Origin: Serinus canaria
Lineage: Eukaryota; Chordata; Aves; Passeriformes; Fringillidae
DNA: 64,000 nucleotides
Assembly: GCF_022539315.1 (NCBI RefSeq)
Contig: NC_066317.1
Location: 30,388,048-30,452,047 of the forward strand
Direction: 5' to 3'
Part shown: positions 11,492-24,463 of the stretch, piece after piece
Position numbering within the stretch: the stretch's first letter is position 1
How the letters are laid out: each line of letters opens with the position of its first letter
The notes under the pieces: model-generated
Seen by the model: the letters and a program-made list of their open reading frames with translations, nothing else
Told to the model about the DNA's origin: nothing
Database searches by the model: none
Program-made: the position numbers and the translations under genes

Positions 11492-14400
11492 CTTACTCAT
11501 GAGGTGCAAAGGCTGTACATGGAATTGAATCATACCTGTGTTAGAAAGTACTGCTGTAAATAAGGTAATGATAAATTTTATTGTTTTAGTCTTATCTGTT
11601 CCGACTGAATTTTTAAATGAGCTGAAGATTTGTTGTCCCATTTCCATGCTGCATTTGAAAATATAATAAAGAAAAATGTGAAGTCCAAAGAGGCTTCCAT
11701 TCTATTGATGTTTGTGTGGTGCTCAGACATGAACAGAGGAGAAGGAACTCCAAACACAGTTTGGTCACTTGAATCACACCCCTAAATAAAAGGTGCCATT
11801 TCTATTTTGCAAATCCTAAAATGAGACTTTGGTCTTAAAAATACACCTACAGATAAGCCTTTGAAAACAGATTTCTAAGCATATCAGTGTTGTTCTGCTT
11901 ACTGATGTGTAGCTTAATCATTTTTCAAAATGTTTCAAACATTTGGGATCAAAGTCCTTACTGTACTTTTGTGTGATTTCCACTTATGAGCATTGTTTTA
12001 GAGCAGTCACATATAAGAATTTCAATGGTTCAGTCAGTTACATACATTTGTATAGTCCAAGTTACAATGCAACTTTATGTGGGCTGTGGGAGCTACACCA
12101 GGAGACAAGGAAGGAGGCCCACTAGAGGTCTCCCAAACTGTGTAAAAGAACACTACCCACTTCTGGCACCTGCTCATTTGGGTCGTGATGAGCTTCCAAA
12201 GTCAGCATGTAAAACGTGGGACCTGAAGGTCACTTTTGCCTTCTAACATTTTTGCCAAATTTCAGCATGGACTAAACCCAGCCTGAAAGCATCAGGCCCG
12301 TGCCACTATGAAAGTCAGTGTTTCCCCATGGGATATGCAGGAGTGTTCTAGGTGAGAAGGTATCTCTCTCAAAGCATTCACTTTCTTCTGTATGCTTTCA
12401 GAGTAGAAGCTCCTGTCATTTTACACCCCTGTTCAGATGCACCTCAGTATTCAAATGGTGTGTGCTCTTAGGATCTTGAGCAAATGTTTAAGGACTTGAG
12501 TAAGTGCCCAGACAACAGGTTTGCTCAGGTACTCGTGAATGTTTGACTGTTTATGACTATGTGTGTGATGACTTTGGTTATTTATGTCAGAAGTAAGCTT
12601 TCTGGCTCCTTTTCAATCAGATGGCATGACTTATTGATCACTAACATCTTTGGTTCTATCAACATGCAAGGAATCCGGTCATGATCAATACTGAAGATGG
12701 CATGTCTCTTTAGAGCTGTGTCAGCTATTGAATTCTGCATAACTATTGGTCTTCCTGCCTGCCTTCCTTTCACTGAGCATTGCAAGATACAGATATGCAA
12801 TCAGAATAAAAATTCTGGTTACTATTTCTAAGCACTACTAACCACTGCAATTTGAAAAAATAGTGTGTGTCATGTAGTTATAAAGTCACACCACTATTTC
12901 CAGATTCAGTAAAATTAGGAGTAAACTCTGTTATTCAAAACACATACAAATTATTTCAAACGCTGATAAAACCCACTTTCAGCATTACAAGAATTTTTTT
13001 AATACTGAAATAATTCTAAGCTATTTATATGTAAATATTCAATGCCTTTGAAACTGCTCTTCAGAGAAGTGAAACTCAGCTGAGAGTATTTGTGGCACAG
13101 CAGCATAATTTTGCTACCAATATTTGCAATTTATCTAGAACTTAACACTCTGAATCCAGACTGTCTATCAAATACTTATACTAAGATCTGTCACATTTAT
13201 CTGCATGGAAATTTATATCTATTGAGTTTGAAGCAGAAAAATAACATGTCTTGATTTACTCTATGTTGCAGGAATTTTATAATATTTAGAATAGTATAGA
13301 TACAAAAAATTTTGGTTGTTGAACATCTTAAATTGAACCAGATTTTTATATAACTGTTGCACTTCAGTTTTAGTCTTCTGGTACTTCAGTCCAGACAGAG
13401 CAGGAGTAATGCTGAGACAGTTACATAGCTGTGAACCTTCATTTAAGTACTAAGTCAGCTGAAGGAATCATATTGACAACATCAGCTTCCACACAGCGTT
13501 GTTTAAAAGCTGTACTGATGTTACAGTTTAATTGATTAATGAGATCCATCTAAGAAGATATGGAAAACAAGTCCATAGGTTAGAGAACATCCGGAATCTA
13601 ACAGGAATAGAGGAGTAAAAGTGAACTGAAGAGTGGGAACAAGCCCTCAGGAATGATGAGGCACTGGAGCAAAATTTCTGCTACATATGGAGTGTCTGTC
13701 TTCCCTAACCCTGATTTGCCACTTTACATTTCCTCTCATTTGTACTTTCCCTGTCTTTTCCCTGGTCTTCCTATTTTTCACCTCCTCCCTTTCATCCTTC
13801 TCAATTAATTAGTTACTACTTCTACTGCACTCATTATTTAATTAAAGTCTTGTCCTCCTATTCTTATCTCTCCACCCTTGATTTAAGTCCTATCTTTCCT
13901 AATCCACCTCCTTTCTTTCATAACTGGTCCACTGATACTCCCTAGCACACAGATTTGTTTCCTCTTTGTAGTTTGCCCTGTTTTATTTCCTGTCAATCTC
14001 CAGGCCAGATTTGCTTACCACAGCAAATATTTTTATCCCCATTTTCATCTCACAGAAGGACTTTACTCAGGCCTTCACTGCATTGATTCATTCTGCCTGG
14101 GCTAGTGGAGTGAATCAGTTGGTGCTGCAGACCCAGCACCCTCACCACAGATATGTTGGAGAAGATCTTTCAATATGCTTCCATAAGAAAGCTCTAATTC
14201 TGCAAGACACATATGAGATGATAATCAGTGGTAAGATATGTCTCAGAAGGTGTCTTTCTTCTCAAAACTAAACTCCAGTGTAAATTACTGCTATTATGTC
14301 TTTCCCAACTCTCATGAAACCTTTCTGAGGTCCTTCTTATTTTAACTTTCAGCACATACATCTCCTTATTGATGGACTATCTCTGCCTCTGAGCAGCTTC

Positions 14401-17400
14401 CCTGTTCCACGCTGTACAGAGTCAACTGGAGAGAACAAGTTCTAACGATTCACCTGAATCTAGGCTTGGCATCATCCACAGAAGCACACCAGAGTGTTAT
14501 TTAGGCCATCTGGAGCTTTTCCAGAGAAGAGAGGAAGAGCTTCCAAGTGACTGATCTGTAATATTTAAGAATGTACAGATCAGATGCAATGTTTAATTTT
14601 CCAAGTTTCTTAAAAATTATTAATTTATGTTAAAAAAATGCATCAGGCCCATGTTCAAAGTAGTTGATATCACTTCCTAAAACATTAACTCATCAGAAAT
14701 GTTTAAAAAAGCTTTGACATGGGGGACGTACAAAATCACAGAGTTTCTCATCAGTTGCTTCATTCACAGAACTATCTAAGCTATTTTGGCAGAAATAAAG
14801 TTCAAAATGGAACATGAGGGCTTTAATCCCATGTATTTTTCCAAAGTCAGAAATAGTAAGAGTCTTTTAAAATATCAGGTCACTTTAGTAAAAAGCAACA
14901 GTCTTTCTATTTTCAGATTTTTTTAAAATGATCTCATTTAACCCCTTCATTCTATTGAATTCTATATGTTTTAAAAGCAGACATATATTCTACAATTTTT
15001 TTCATAAGATAAAATGTTATTGGTAAGGGCTAAGCAGCTTCATTCTACCAGATTGTTTTCTACTCCTTCCTACATAAATATAGGTAGAATTTCTGCATAT
15101 TATAAATATATTAGAATAATCTGAGATACTGAAGAGCAGTTAAATTATTACTTAGCTATACTGTAAAAGAACACAGAGTAAAGCCTACTTCAGTCTTATT
15201 TTTTCAAATCATACATTGTTTTTTGTATCTGGAAATCCAGGTAATTCTGCAGCAACTGGACTGCCAGCTGGACAAGAGTATGAAGAATATACAAATGATG
15301 CATTATTCATACCAATATATTCTCATTGTTATTTCCTTGCCAATTCACTGAATGGAAATATAGTACAAAGGAAAATAATTTTAAAGCTTTTTCCAGTAAT
15401 TTTTTAAAGCTATCCCATGACAATTGACTGGAGTTCATGTCATCCAGTTAAGAATGCACAATATTCCAGAGTATTGCCAACATTTTTTTTTATTGATCAC
15501 ACGCTAGCATCAGTCTCTCATTCCCATAGCACCAGAAAAAATGAGAATTTCAGCTTCACAGCCATCCCATAAAATATGTTTAGGTTGACAGTAGGTCTTT
15601 GAACCACGTATTTCATATGATGTTTCCAATACTGTTGTATGTTGTGCCTTGTCACAATCCATTTTGAAAAGAATACCTCTCCATTAATGTTGAAATTTAT
15701 ATCAAATACTCTCTTCTCCTTAGACTGTGTGCCTAGTTAGGTATTTAGAGCGGATTTGTGGATGTAAACAGTGATATTGTCATTCCCTAGTGCTCCTTCA
15801 GCACGCTGGTTACTGTCAACAGCCCAAAATTTAACAGTGACTAAAGGAGATAGAAGAGCTGAAGCTGCTGAGGTTTTCAGCATCTTTTTGGGTGGAAAAC
15901 TTAGTACCTCCCAGGATCATGCCTTCCTTCAGAAAGCACATCAGCAATGCCCAGAATGAATAGTATGAATAGGGTTGGACCTGCAGAAGCTGTTAATCAA
16001 TGCAAAATATGAATGTTATTAAAAGGACATATTTTGAAAGAGTAAAAAATTTTGAGATGATAGTTCTTATTTTACACAAGGGCTCCTGATCTAAATGGAT
16101 TTGTAGGACCAGATTCCTGGTCCTCACCGACTACACTATTGGACAAGAGCCTAAAAACTCTTCTGCACGAGGAGTCCTGTCACACACATAGAAAGAGTAA
16201 GCCTGTTCACGCCTGAATAAAGCAAATACGACTTGATCCTTTGCAGCTCAACACATTTCTGCTCAATCCTCTGAACCACTGAACTGAGTAATGTTAATTC
16301 CATTATATTCATTAAAAAATCAAAAGCAAAACTAAGAAAGAGTGCTCAGTCCCTCATGTAATTGGAAATTAATGAGAAAGATAGTTCAATAGCGGGTTCC
16401 CTGCATTCAATTCAGCTGTCCTGTTTACAGCCTGATGAATGGATTTTGATCTTTTTTTGATGCAGGAAATAATGAAAGCTCTATTTTCAGTGCTACACCT
16501 GGTCATAACCATCTAAGTCATACTAAAGCAAAATGATCACTAAGAGCTGGTAAAGCTAGAGAAGCTGAGTTATCACCTCTTTGATTGTCCAGTTTGTGTT
16601 CCCCTCCTCAGTTTTCAGGAATCTGGCATATCTATTATTTTCCACCCATTCCATTATTAATTGCTTGTGTACTTATTGCTACCTACAAAAATATTTTGTC
16701 ACATCAAATCAGCTGTTATGGTTGTACATTTCAAGCAGAAAATTTTTGTGTGCAGTAAGTTTTAACAAGTGATTACAGTAATAGCTTTCTTGTGCCTGTT
16801 GAATATCTTATGAAAGAAGAAGGAATTTTATTTGGCAAAGACAGCAGATGATGTCCAATAGACTGTCCTTTTTTCTTCTGTTGTAATACAGCAGGATTCT
16901 GCTTATGGACAGATAAATCAATTGTGGTTTTGTAGTGGAGGCCAGTTATTATTTTAAGGGCATTATAAATATGGGCCATATTTATTCTTCCAGCAATTTC
17001 CTGGAAAGCTGTTTGTGAGGATCATTCCATCATACTGGGAGTACTCTGAAGATGAGCATTCAGTCACCATGCCACTTCATCCCACAAACTATGGGCAGAC
17101 AAATATCCTTGTACTCGCAAATACCGAGCTACTCTAAATGTACTTTTAACATCTGCAGTTTTAGTCAAGACTAATATATGGCTGTAGGTAACCAAGAGAA
17201 ATTAATGCTAATTGAATAGATGAGAAGAATGTTATTCATTGCACAGACTAATTCAAAACTGCTAATGCAGTTATCAGATGGAAGTCAGATTGGTCGTATC
17301 AGTTAATTCTTCTATGAATATTATGGCATTAAGAATAGCTGCTACATGTTGAGACAGTGGAAAACTCTAAATGCTTTTTGCATTCCTGTTCCATTTCTTT

Positions 17401-18530
17401 TTCCAAGGTTGTTAACTTTGATTTGTAGTTCTTTATCTTATACTGAGTGAATTTTTTTCATGCAGGACCAAGTGCATTAATAGCTTAGGGCAATATTATG
17501 AGTTATTTTAGGTAAATCTGCCCATAGAACAATGTTTACAGCTGCTAAATAATACCATTTTGGTTCTCAAGGTTATTAAATCAGGTTCTAACTTGTAAAA
17601 CACTATAAAAGGAAAATAAACAATATAATAAATGATATAATATTTTGGAAATTAATGAGTTTAAGAATCTGTCAAGTATCCAGTGTATAAAATAAACATT
17701 CATGCCTTACTTTGCAGATGTGAACTTGTTCATTTTAATGTATAGCAGAGTACAACATCCAGAAGGGAAAAAGAAAAAAAAACCCAAAGCCTTCCAGCAA
17801 CACATTCCCTTTTCTGTAGTCACTCATCACTCATCTCTGGTATATCAGGGACAGAAAGCAAAGGGAGTAGAGTATAAGAATCACCAAGTGACATCTGACA
17901 TTTATTCAATTGGAACTGCTGAAACAGCTACAAAAATGAAAGCAGAATGGAAAATTTCCCTACAGAGAATCACTATGGGGATTAAGTAAGGTCTAACCAA
18001 TTTGCATGCAAAGTCGTGCTAGCATGATCGTGCTACTTTTTGAATGTCAGCTTGTGTATTTTTGCAGTGCTGCATTCTGCCTTCAGGAGGTATCAGTCCT
18101 CTCAAATAGCTAGAGCTTTTTCATCTGGCCCAGCTCAACTTAAATCCAGCCTAATCTTGTTCCTCCCCATGACAGGTTTGTCTGGATCCTCAGTTTGACA
18201 GCACCATTGTGGGGTAGTCTGCAGACCCCCCTGGTATGTGGCAGCACTGTGTGGGCAGGTTACAGCTTATCTGCAACCAACTTAATCAGCAAGACATTTT
18301 GAAGCATTAGATATTATCTAAAATTCTGGGGAAAATAGACTTGGGCCAACTCAGCACTTTGCTTGAGATGGAAACCATTCCTGCACTGAGACCATTGTGC
18401 TCATAGGATGTACCTGGTAACTTGTGTAGCTGACTTTCTTGGCTCTAATTTAGGCTTTCCTACATGATGCTCTGTTAACAGGATTTTAGTATCATACATT
18501 TTGTATGTTTGATTATAAGTTTACTTTACC

Positions 18531-18571
18531 ATCACCTAAGTTATGCTTTAGAGTAGCATAATTTAGGTGAT
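18531..18571. repeat. 17-bp inverted repeat with 7-nt loop
   Basis: The arm ATCACCTAAGTTATGCT (18531-18547) pairs with 18555-18571 across a TTAGAGT loop with one mismatch. In a plus-strand RNA that mismatch would be a G-U pair. No known element surrounds it. Confidence 0.9.
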
Positions 18572-19348
18572 ATTCCAGCCTACTAAATTCTTCTGATATT
18601 CACACCAGCTGAAAAATAAATGCTTCTGCAGATATGGAAAAGTCTGTGTTAGTACAGCATCAAAAGTGAAGACTATACACTTTCTGTTCCCAAAGTAACT
18701 GAGGAGACTGGTGAGCAGCAGTACTCAGCAGTACTAAAAATACCCATCTAAATCTTACTGACTGGTGCCCAACCCAAGAAACTTGTCTCAAGGGAATTTC
18801 AATATTTTTGTTAATTTTGCTTAAGCCTGGACAAATAGAGGAGATTTATAAAACTGGAAAAAGCAAGTGGTTATGGTTCTACCTTGATGGGAGTGGGGTA
18901 TAAAATAATCATTGCCACATCATGGCCTGTGGCAAATTAAAGTCTGAAGTTATCTGTAAATCTTGAGCTCCTTAAAAAGGGGATGAATGAGAGGGTGATT
19001 ATATTTTTATCCATTAATTGAAATCATTCAGCACTGTTTATGGCAGAAAGGATTTGATGCCTTTTTATTTTTTAGTAAGAATACACACTTTGTTGCTAAA
19101 AGTAATAGTGTTGATAGTGTTGATGTAAAATGCCTCATAGAAATTTGAGGCGTTTGTATGATGTGGTACAACATAACATCTTGATTAAAAGACTGGAATG
19201 TAAAATCAACAAGGAATGGAAGGAAGAGCTGTTTGGAGCCCTAGGGGCTGAAGGCAAGAACAGTATCTCAGAATAAGTTCTCATTATTCTGAATCTTCAT
19301 AATTCAGCTCGGAAAAGCAATGCTACATGATGTCATTTAAAATCTCAG

Positions 19349-19725
19349 CCAGGACACATGACCCAAACTGACCAAAGGGATATTCCAGACCAAATGGCAT
19401 CATGCTCAGTATATAAAGCTGGGGAAGATGAAGGAGGGGAAGATTTGGAGTGATGACATTAATCTTCCCTAGTCACTGTCACACATGATGTGGCCCTGCT
19501 CTCCTGGACACAGCTGAACATGTGCCTGTGGGAAGCAGTGAATTAATTCCTAGTTTTGCTCTGCTTGTGTCCATGACTTTTGCTTTCCCTATTAAACTGT
19601 CTCTATATCTCAACCCATGAGTTATCTCGCTTTTGTTCTTCCAGTTCTCTCCCCAGTCCCATTGGTGGGAGAGTGAGCAAGGGGCTGTGGGGGATTTGGT
19701 GGCTGGCTGGCATTCAACTACAACA
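19349..19725 (+). mobile_element. Solo LTR of an avian endogenous retrovirus (5' end uncertain)
   Basis: The segment matches my recollection of an LTR abundant in songbird genomes. It has a stretch beginning near GGACACATGACCCAAACTG, a TATA box ATATAAA at 19411-19417, a polyadenylation signal ATTAAA at 19591-19596 about 175 bp downstream, a CT-rich stretch, and a terminal ...CTACAACA at 19725 ending in the canonical CA. No internal retroviral coding sequence follows, so it is a solo LTR left by recombination or a truncated copy. The 5' end is less certain; the start given is where similarity becomes apparent to me. The class assignment (ERV-type) is from memory of similar LTRs. Confidence 0.82.
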
Positions 19726-21981
19726 GGTGGTAAAGACCATCAGAGGACAGAACATTTAAATAAGGTGTTGCAATTCTCAATTCTGTTATGAAACTTCTAA
19801 AAATAGTGCTTTCTTTGATTACCAGGTCATTTTAAGTTACATCACAATGTGACCATGGAGATCAGACATGATGTACTTATTAAAGCTGACATCTGAAGGT
19901 TTTTCCAAAATAAATTCTCCCTTTGCAGAGAGGATTTCTCAATCACCCTAATCTTCTGCGGTATTTGAGGATAAAAAGACTCTCCAATTACTGGAAAATT
20001 TCCAAAAGGATGTCTGGAAAATTGTGAAATAAAGACCTATATGAGATTCCTGAATTGGCCATTCATTTCTGAGATTATCCTATCATACATTCTAGCTGGA
20101 CTGAAAGAAACAGACACTGCATTATTCATCTTTCAGGTTCTATGTCTTCATATATTAGATCCTTTCCTGATGCATCAGGAGGTGTTCTTCTACCATGTGA
20201 ATCACCCATAGAGGATGAGCCTGCCCCATAGGGCATCCCTCCACTGCTGGCTTAGTGGTTTGAGTACTTAGGAAACAGCAAATCTAGGTTTAGTTACCTT
20301 TTCAACCTGATCGTGGCCTAATCACACCTATCCTTCTGTGAGGCTTTGAGGAAAGAGATGTTCTCTAAGTGACCTAGAAAGGTGATGTTTGTGTTCAGTA
20401 GCAGATCCCAGTTTCACTGGATGACAGAAAGAAAGCATTGGTCCCTAAGTCCAGCTAATACTGCTCAGTGTGGGTGAGGGAATACTGAACCCTTAGTTGA
20501 ATATTTCTTATTAGAGTTTAGTGGAAACTATGAACACCAAACTAGGATTTTCCAACTCTGTTTTCTCTTTTCAGTACTATAACAAGTAGATAATAGAATA
20601 ATGGTTGTTGTTTGGGGATTTTTCTCTCTCTTCTAATCTTGTATCCTTTGCACAGTAATATTTATTCAACAGGAAAGGCTTTAGATATTTCTGTTGTTTT
20701 TTACTGGAAAGGACTCATATTTTGTGTATAGAATGGGAATTTCAGGAAACTGTTGTATGTACTCTGCTCTTTCCAGTTTTGCTTAAGAAACACTTAATCT
20801 CCTGAATGTTCTGGAAGCCTGGGAATCTTCCCAGTCCACATTGATTCTGAACAGAAACAGAGCAACGAGCATCTAAAGAAATTCAAGGGCTCATAAAAGG
20901 AGACAACAGCAAGTTTAGGTGCTGCTAGTGTCTACATTAAAGCTACATGGTTTTGTTTTCTTTAGTTGTAGTAGCAGGTAGAGTCACAAGTTGTGGTATT
21001 TGACAGAGGCAGAGAAAAGTGCTTCATTAATCATTCAAGCTAATGAGTATTTAATTAGCATAATTATTTTTATAAATCTGGAGAAATAAATGCCTTGTTT
21101 CTCAAACGGGGAAGCTGATAGATAAGGAAAATAAGGACCTGTTTTAATATAAGTGTTCTCTGCTCCGAGCTCAAATCAGAAGGCCAAATGTATTTTTTCC
21201 CTACCTTTTCTGGTCAGGCTTTTACTGAATATTAAATAATTAAATTATACAGTGAAGTTTGCCAAGAGGCACAGAAATTAATACCTAGAAGAGACTTCCT
21301 GCACCATTGACAGCTCCCATACCTGATAGCTTTATTTTAGCATTGTTTTCCTAGAACATTGCCTACAGTATTCCAAATGAGATTTCCACTTGCTTTAATA
21401 CTTCTTCATCACTACTTGAAGTACTAAATATAGTTGGAAACCACTAGTCCTCAATGCCAGTAATGTATTCCAATCTTTTCTACACTGGAAATCCTAACAG
21501 GCCTAATTCTTACAGTTTCTTCTGTAGCAGAAATTCTTATTAGCATCTCTTTCTCTGAGTTTAAATTAATATTATTTTCCATTTCACTATTTTTTTTGCT
21601 AAACCTCATAATCATTCCTGATGTATAATAAGCTATTCTCCCCTTTCTTCATGATTCTCCTCATCTTCAGCATCAAAAAATTTTGCTAACACAAGTCATT
21701 AAGGAGATAAATATCACTAAAGGAAATTAAAATTAAAAACCTAAATGGAACACACCTCCAAAGTTAGTGTAAGACAGTGTACAACAAATAAATATCTCTT
21801 TAACTTTTTGCTCTTATCAGAATATATTCCAATTGAGGGAGGGATTTAATCAGGATGGTTACAACCATATCTTGGAATCTTGAAATAAGGTAAATATAAT
21901 TGATATTCCAGAAGCTCCATGCTGCTGTATGCTTCTGTTTGAGGAAAAAACTGAACGGAAATACAACAGCTTATACCAGAC

Positions 21982-21999
21982 TATTATTATTATTATTAC
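21982..21999. repeat. (ATT)n microsatellite
   Basis: Six uninterrupted trinucleotide units, followed by degenerate ACT units. Confidence 0.85.
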
Positions 22000-22254
22000 T
22001 ACTGTTATTTTAAAATCCCACTTGTAACTCAAAATAAGAAGAAGAAAAAATTATTGGTTCTTAATAGGAAGCAAAACTGGGTTAGAAAAAAGTCTGGAAA
22101 AGTAGTGTCATAACTACTGCATGATACAGTCATTCTTAAAAAACCAAGCCAATAATGAACTCATCTGCCAAACTAACAGCTCACTGCTTATGCTACTGAA
22201 AAGTTGTTTCAGGGAAAACTGAAAGAAGCTGAGGGAAAAATTCTGAGAGACCAC

Positions 22255-22284
22255 TTTTTTTTTTTTTCTTTTTTCTTTTTTTTT
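22255..22284. repeat. Poly-T tract with interspersed C
   Basis: Thirty bases of thymine interrupted only by single cytosines. It could be a low-complexity tract or an antisense poly-A tail, but no retrocopy was recognised beside it. Confidence 0.85.
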
Positions 22285-23274
22285 AAGAAAGGCACAAATG
22301 GTATTTAGGTACTAAACTTTCATTTAAGATGGGTTGATATTTTCTCACCCAAACTAATCAATTTTTCCTAACTTCTTTATGATGAAACTATGTTCAGTTT
22401 ACTCAAGCAGGTAGAGTTGAGTTCCTACAGGGCTTGCCAGGCAGGCAGATTGGCAGTAGCAATAGCTATGCTTGATATTTTCACTAGGGGTTTGGATTCT
22501 CATGGCCCAGAGATCTGAAGCAGATCTGGCCAGGCTGTCTTTATGTGCTGCAGAGCCACATCTATTGACATCTTAGCTTGAAGAGGGAACTGGAAAGCTG
22601 TGTCTCACCAAGGCAGGCAGGTTACATTGCAAACCAGTGCCAGCTTGGCTTGCAATTTTCATCTGCAGCAGGTCAGAAGCAGCTCAGCATTAGGGTTCAG
22701 CCTCTCTGCCTGGTGTGGAACTGAGGGGTAGGTGGACACCTTAGGAGAAAGAGGCTCTGTTACCTCTGCCTGTAAGCAGCCATTCTGGAAGCTCAATCCT
22801 ACATGTGAGCTCAGTCAGGGAACAAAAAGTGGCTGGCTCGCCACACATGGTGTTCACTCAAACACTGCAAATGCAGTTTGCAGTAGGGAACTTTCCTGGA
22901 ATTTCTGGTTGCAGGTCCCTGGAATGACATTAAAATTACAAAATATTGGAATTTCCCAGTTTTACTCACAGTATGAGTCAAAAGCAGATTCCAGTTTCAA
23001 ATTGCAGTTTGAAAGAAACCGCTTTTGCAGGAATTGTTAGAGATAACTTTCCACCCCACAGCCCCAAAAATGTCAGTAAATAAGAATGCTACACAGAGAC
23101 CTGGAGCTTAAAGTTTAGTAGGAGTTAGGGCCTCACATTGGCATCTACATGGTGTATTTTGACCAAGCTCAGCCTTGAAATTGCATTGCCTCATGTAAGA
23201 TCAATCTCCATTTCTTCTTTCCTGGTCACACCTCTTCATGTTTTCAATGCTTCTTATTTCTCTAAACTAAAAGA

Positions 23275-23297
23275 GGTTTGGTTTGGTTTGGTTTGGT
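23275..23297. repeat. (GGTTT)n microsatellite
   Basis: Four and a half GGTTT units. The unit is not the vertebrate telomere unit TTAGGG. Confidence 0.85.
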
Positions 23298-23460
23298 CAG
23301 GATAATGTGAAATACAACTAACCCCACAGAATATGTAATTTAGGTTTATTTGACAACATTGTGAGGTAATGTGTTTGAGGATGTTACCTGCATTTCTACC
23401 TCTGTTCTCATCACACACCCTCACGCTTATTTCAGAATGACTGAAAGCAAAAGATAAATG

Positions 23461-23502
23461 CATAGATAAATAGATAGACAGATACATATATACATACATA
23501 TG
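23461..23502. repeat. Degenerate (GATA)/(CATA) tract
   Basis: A mixture of ATAGATAA, GATA and ATACATAC units forms an impure tetranucleotide microsatellite. Confidence 0.75.
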
Positions 23503-24149
23503 TCCAAAAATTAATTTGCTTAATAATGCTTATCTCTCCCTGCTGTAAAAAGCTTTTTTTTTTTGCCTTTTTTCCCTCTGATTAAACATATCTATGTTTC
23601 CATTTCCTTTTGAACTGAGATCCAAGTAAGTATCAGAGCTGCAAATAGAATACATAAATCCTATACATTGTTTCTGTGGTGCTGTAGCCAGAAAAAAAAA
23701 AAATCAGTAATTGATTAAACAGAAATAGCATATGTTGGTAATCACATCACTTAAACTCTGAAATCTAAACAATAAGGTTAGAAGGAAGGATATACCTTAA
23801 ATAAAATACTTTTAAAATCTTTTCTGTGTTCCTCTCTCTCATTGAGACCTTTCCTAAGTTCTTTCAAAGATTGCAGACAAGAGACAATAATTGGATTTCC
23901 AGACCTGTCTTTATTACTTGAACTATAAAGAGAGGTCCAGAATGAATGGTATAAGCTTTTGCCAGAATGGATTCATAACTTATGTGAACTGACTCTGGTT
24001 TTGCTCATCTAGGAAAAGGGCCCTATCACATTTATGCATTTAGAGGAAGTCTGCTGCTCAGTCTTTAGAGATGTAACAAGCAAATTACTAGTTTTAATTG
24101 CATACTGATCTGCAACATATATATAGATGCATATTCTAAAAACAAAAGC

Positions 24150-24165
24150 AAAAAAAAAAAAAAAA
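24150..24165. repeat. Poly-A tract
   Basis: Sixteen adenines, preceded by AAACAAAAGC. It could be the tail of an old retroposed copy, but no source sequence was recognised upstream. Confidence 0.75.
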
Positions 24166-24429
24166 CCTCACCAAATCAAAACCAGAAAAGGAGAAAGAGA
24201 ATCAAACAAGAATTAATAGTTTTTAAAATTGTGTAAATTTTTTTGTTCTTGTTTTTTACATTATGTCTTTCTAAGCTAGAAATTTTTTCTCCAAAAGCAT
24301 ACTCAGTCTGAAATTCTGGTACATTATTTTTATAGCAGAAATCTGTCTTGTTCATTTTCCATGAGAGATTTCTTGAGTTATTCCTAAGAACTAGGAATTC
24401 ATTTTGGACAGAAAACACCAGCTCCATTA

Positions 24430-24463
24430 CAAACAAACAAACAAACAAACAAACAAACAAAAA
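24430..24463. repeat. (CAAA)n microsatellite
   Basis: About eight uninterrupted CAAA units, the purest tetranucleotide array in the window and likely length-polymorphic. Confidence 0.92.

Larger units (their letters stand above)
8964..19348. other. Intergenic, A+T rich, no gene recognised
   Basis: About 10 kb of A+T-rich DNA with only short open frames and no splice-bounded coding segment that I recognise. Pyrimidine-rich sequence occurs around 13700-13950. Two short hairpins (11460-11491 and 18531-18571) are listed separately. Much of the segment has the look of ancient unique sequence, and conserved noncoding elements cannot be excluded. Confidence 0.55.

Noticed and set aside
23275..23297. 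GGTTT repeat as interstitial telomeric sequence
   Set aside because: The unit is GGTTT, not TTAGGG, so it is an ordinary microsatellite.
24150..24165. Poly-A run as the tail of a processed pseudogene
   Set aside because: No gene-like or SINE-like sequence is recognisable upstream on either strand.
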